Shown: in pieces, positions 4,915 through 5,294 of the stretch | How positions within the stretch are numbered: the stretch's first letter is position 1 | How the letters are laid out: each line of letters begins with the position of its first letter | Source of the DNA: an uncultured Lachnobacterium sp. | GTDB lineage: Bacteria > Bacillota > Clostridia > Lachnospirales > Lachnospiraceae | Direction of reading: 5' to 3' | Length of the DNA stretch: 5,294 nt | Assembly: GCA_945971355.1 (NCBI GenBank) | Contig: CAMFPD010000158.1 | Span: forward strand, 1-5,294 | Made by a program: the position numbers and the translations under genes | The notes under the pieces: generated by a model | What the model was told of the DNA's origin: nothing | The model's database searches: none | Seen by the model: the letters and a program-made list of their open reading frames with translations, nothing else

Positions 4915-5294
4915 ATGAACAACAACGTTACACCATGGTACTATTCTTGGCCGGTTATTATTATTGCATTTATCGTATTCTGGCCTGTAGGTTTAGCATT
5001 ACTGATTTTGAGAAATACAGGAAACAAGCATTCCGTATTCCTTGGATCTACTGACAAGAGAAAATACATTATTGCAGGTGTTGTGCTTATCGTACTTGCA
5101 ATTGTAAGTTTTTCTAATCATAGTGGAACAATGGGAGTTTTATATCTTGCAGGTGGAATTGCTCTTATCGCATATGCAAATGTACTTGTTAGAAAATCTC
5201 AGAGAAATCGTATGTATATTGATTTAATAGTTAACAATAATGAGACAAGCCTTGATAAGATTGCCAGCATGTGTAACGTACAATACGATACAGT
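4915..5294 (+). CDS. Three-helix membrane protein with C-terminal wHTH-like domain, 3' truncated
   Basis: The reading frame starts at ATG 4915, 6 nt after AGGAG (4904-4908), and stays open to the window end: 126 codons plus two bases, with no stop. Predicted membrane helices lie at about 12-32 (containing the FWPVGLALLI motif seen in many small Firmicute membrane proteins), 51-66 and 72-92. A cytoplasmic segment then begins (RNRMYIDLIVNNNETSLDKI, then ASMCNVQYDT, 98-126). It resembles a small helical module found in other Firmicute membrane proteins, where 'YxxLIVNxxxTSIDxIA..xxVPYDTV' is followed by a helix and a short wing. That resemblance is from memory. The 35-bp gap after the previous gene holds no terminator, so it belongs to the same operon. 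The missing C-terminus prevents a firm family call. Confidence 0.85.
   Translation, partial: MNNNVTPWYYSWPVIIIAFIVFWPVGLALLILRNTGNKHSVFLGSTDKRKYIIAGVVLIVLAIVSFSNHSGTMGVLYLAGGIALIAYANVLVRKSQRNRMYIDLIVNNNETSLDKIASMCNVQYDT

Overview
The window looks like one end of a draft or metagenomic contig from a low-GC Gram-positive bacterium, most likely a motile member of the Lachnospiraceae/Clostridia. The evidence is A/T-rich DNA, strong GGAGG-type ribosome binding sites, frequent AGA arginine codons, a clostridial-type methyl-accepting chemotaxis protein (MCP) and a YdjI-like SPFH/zinc-ribbon protein. The lineage is an inference from style and gene content; there is no rRNA or other marker gene. All five genes are on the + strand, and no stretch over 300 bases lacks a gene.

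Bases 1-43 are not biological. They match an Illumina Nextera library adapter: the tail of P5, an 8-base i5 index, and the read-1 transposon adapter ending in the 19-bp Tn5 mosaic end. Genomic sequence starts at 44, inside the promoter of the first gene.

Region 44-1645 is a self-contained unit: an extended -10 promoter, an MCP of 499 aa with six predicted membrane helices and no HAMP domain, and a strong intrinsic terminator. Region 1646-2814 holds a 158-bp intergenic stretch with a short direct repeat and a near-perfect palindrome lying over a candidate promoter. This is followed by a 336-aa cytoplasmic HTH protein that appears to contain a diverged internal duplication.

Region 2815-5294 looks like an operon. 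It encodes a soluble SPFH protein ending in three tandem zinc ribbons (YdjI/COG4260-like), an unrecognised four-helix membrane protein with a cytoplasmic tail, and a three-helix membrane protein cut off by the window end just as a small cytoplasmic domain begins. The SPFH stop codon overlaps the next ribosome binding site, and the following gap is 35 bp with no terminator. In Bacillus subtilis the YdjI-type SPFH protein is encoded with membrane proteins and a PspA-like protein, so a membrane-associated stress or scaffold complex is a reasonable inference. No PspA homologue is visible here. This SPFH plus two membrane proteins cluster, preceded by an HTH gene, is the most interesting part of the window.
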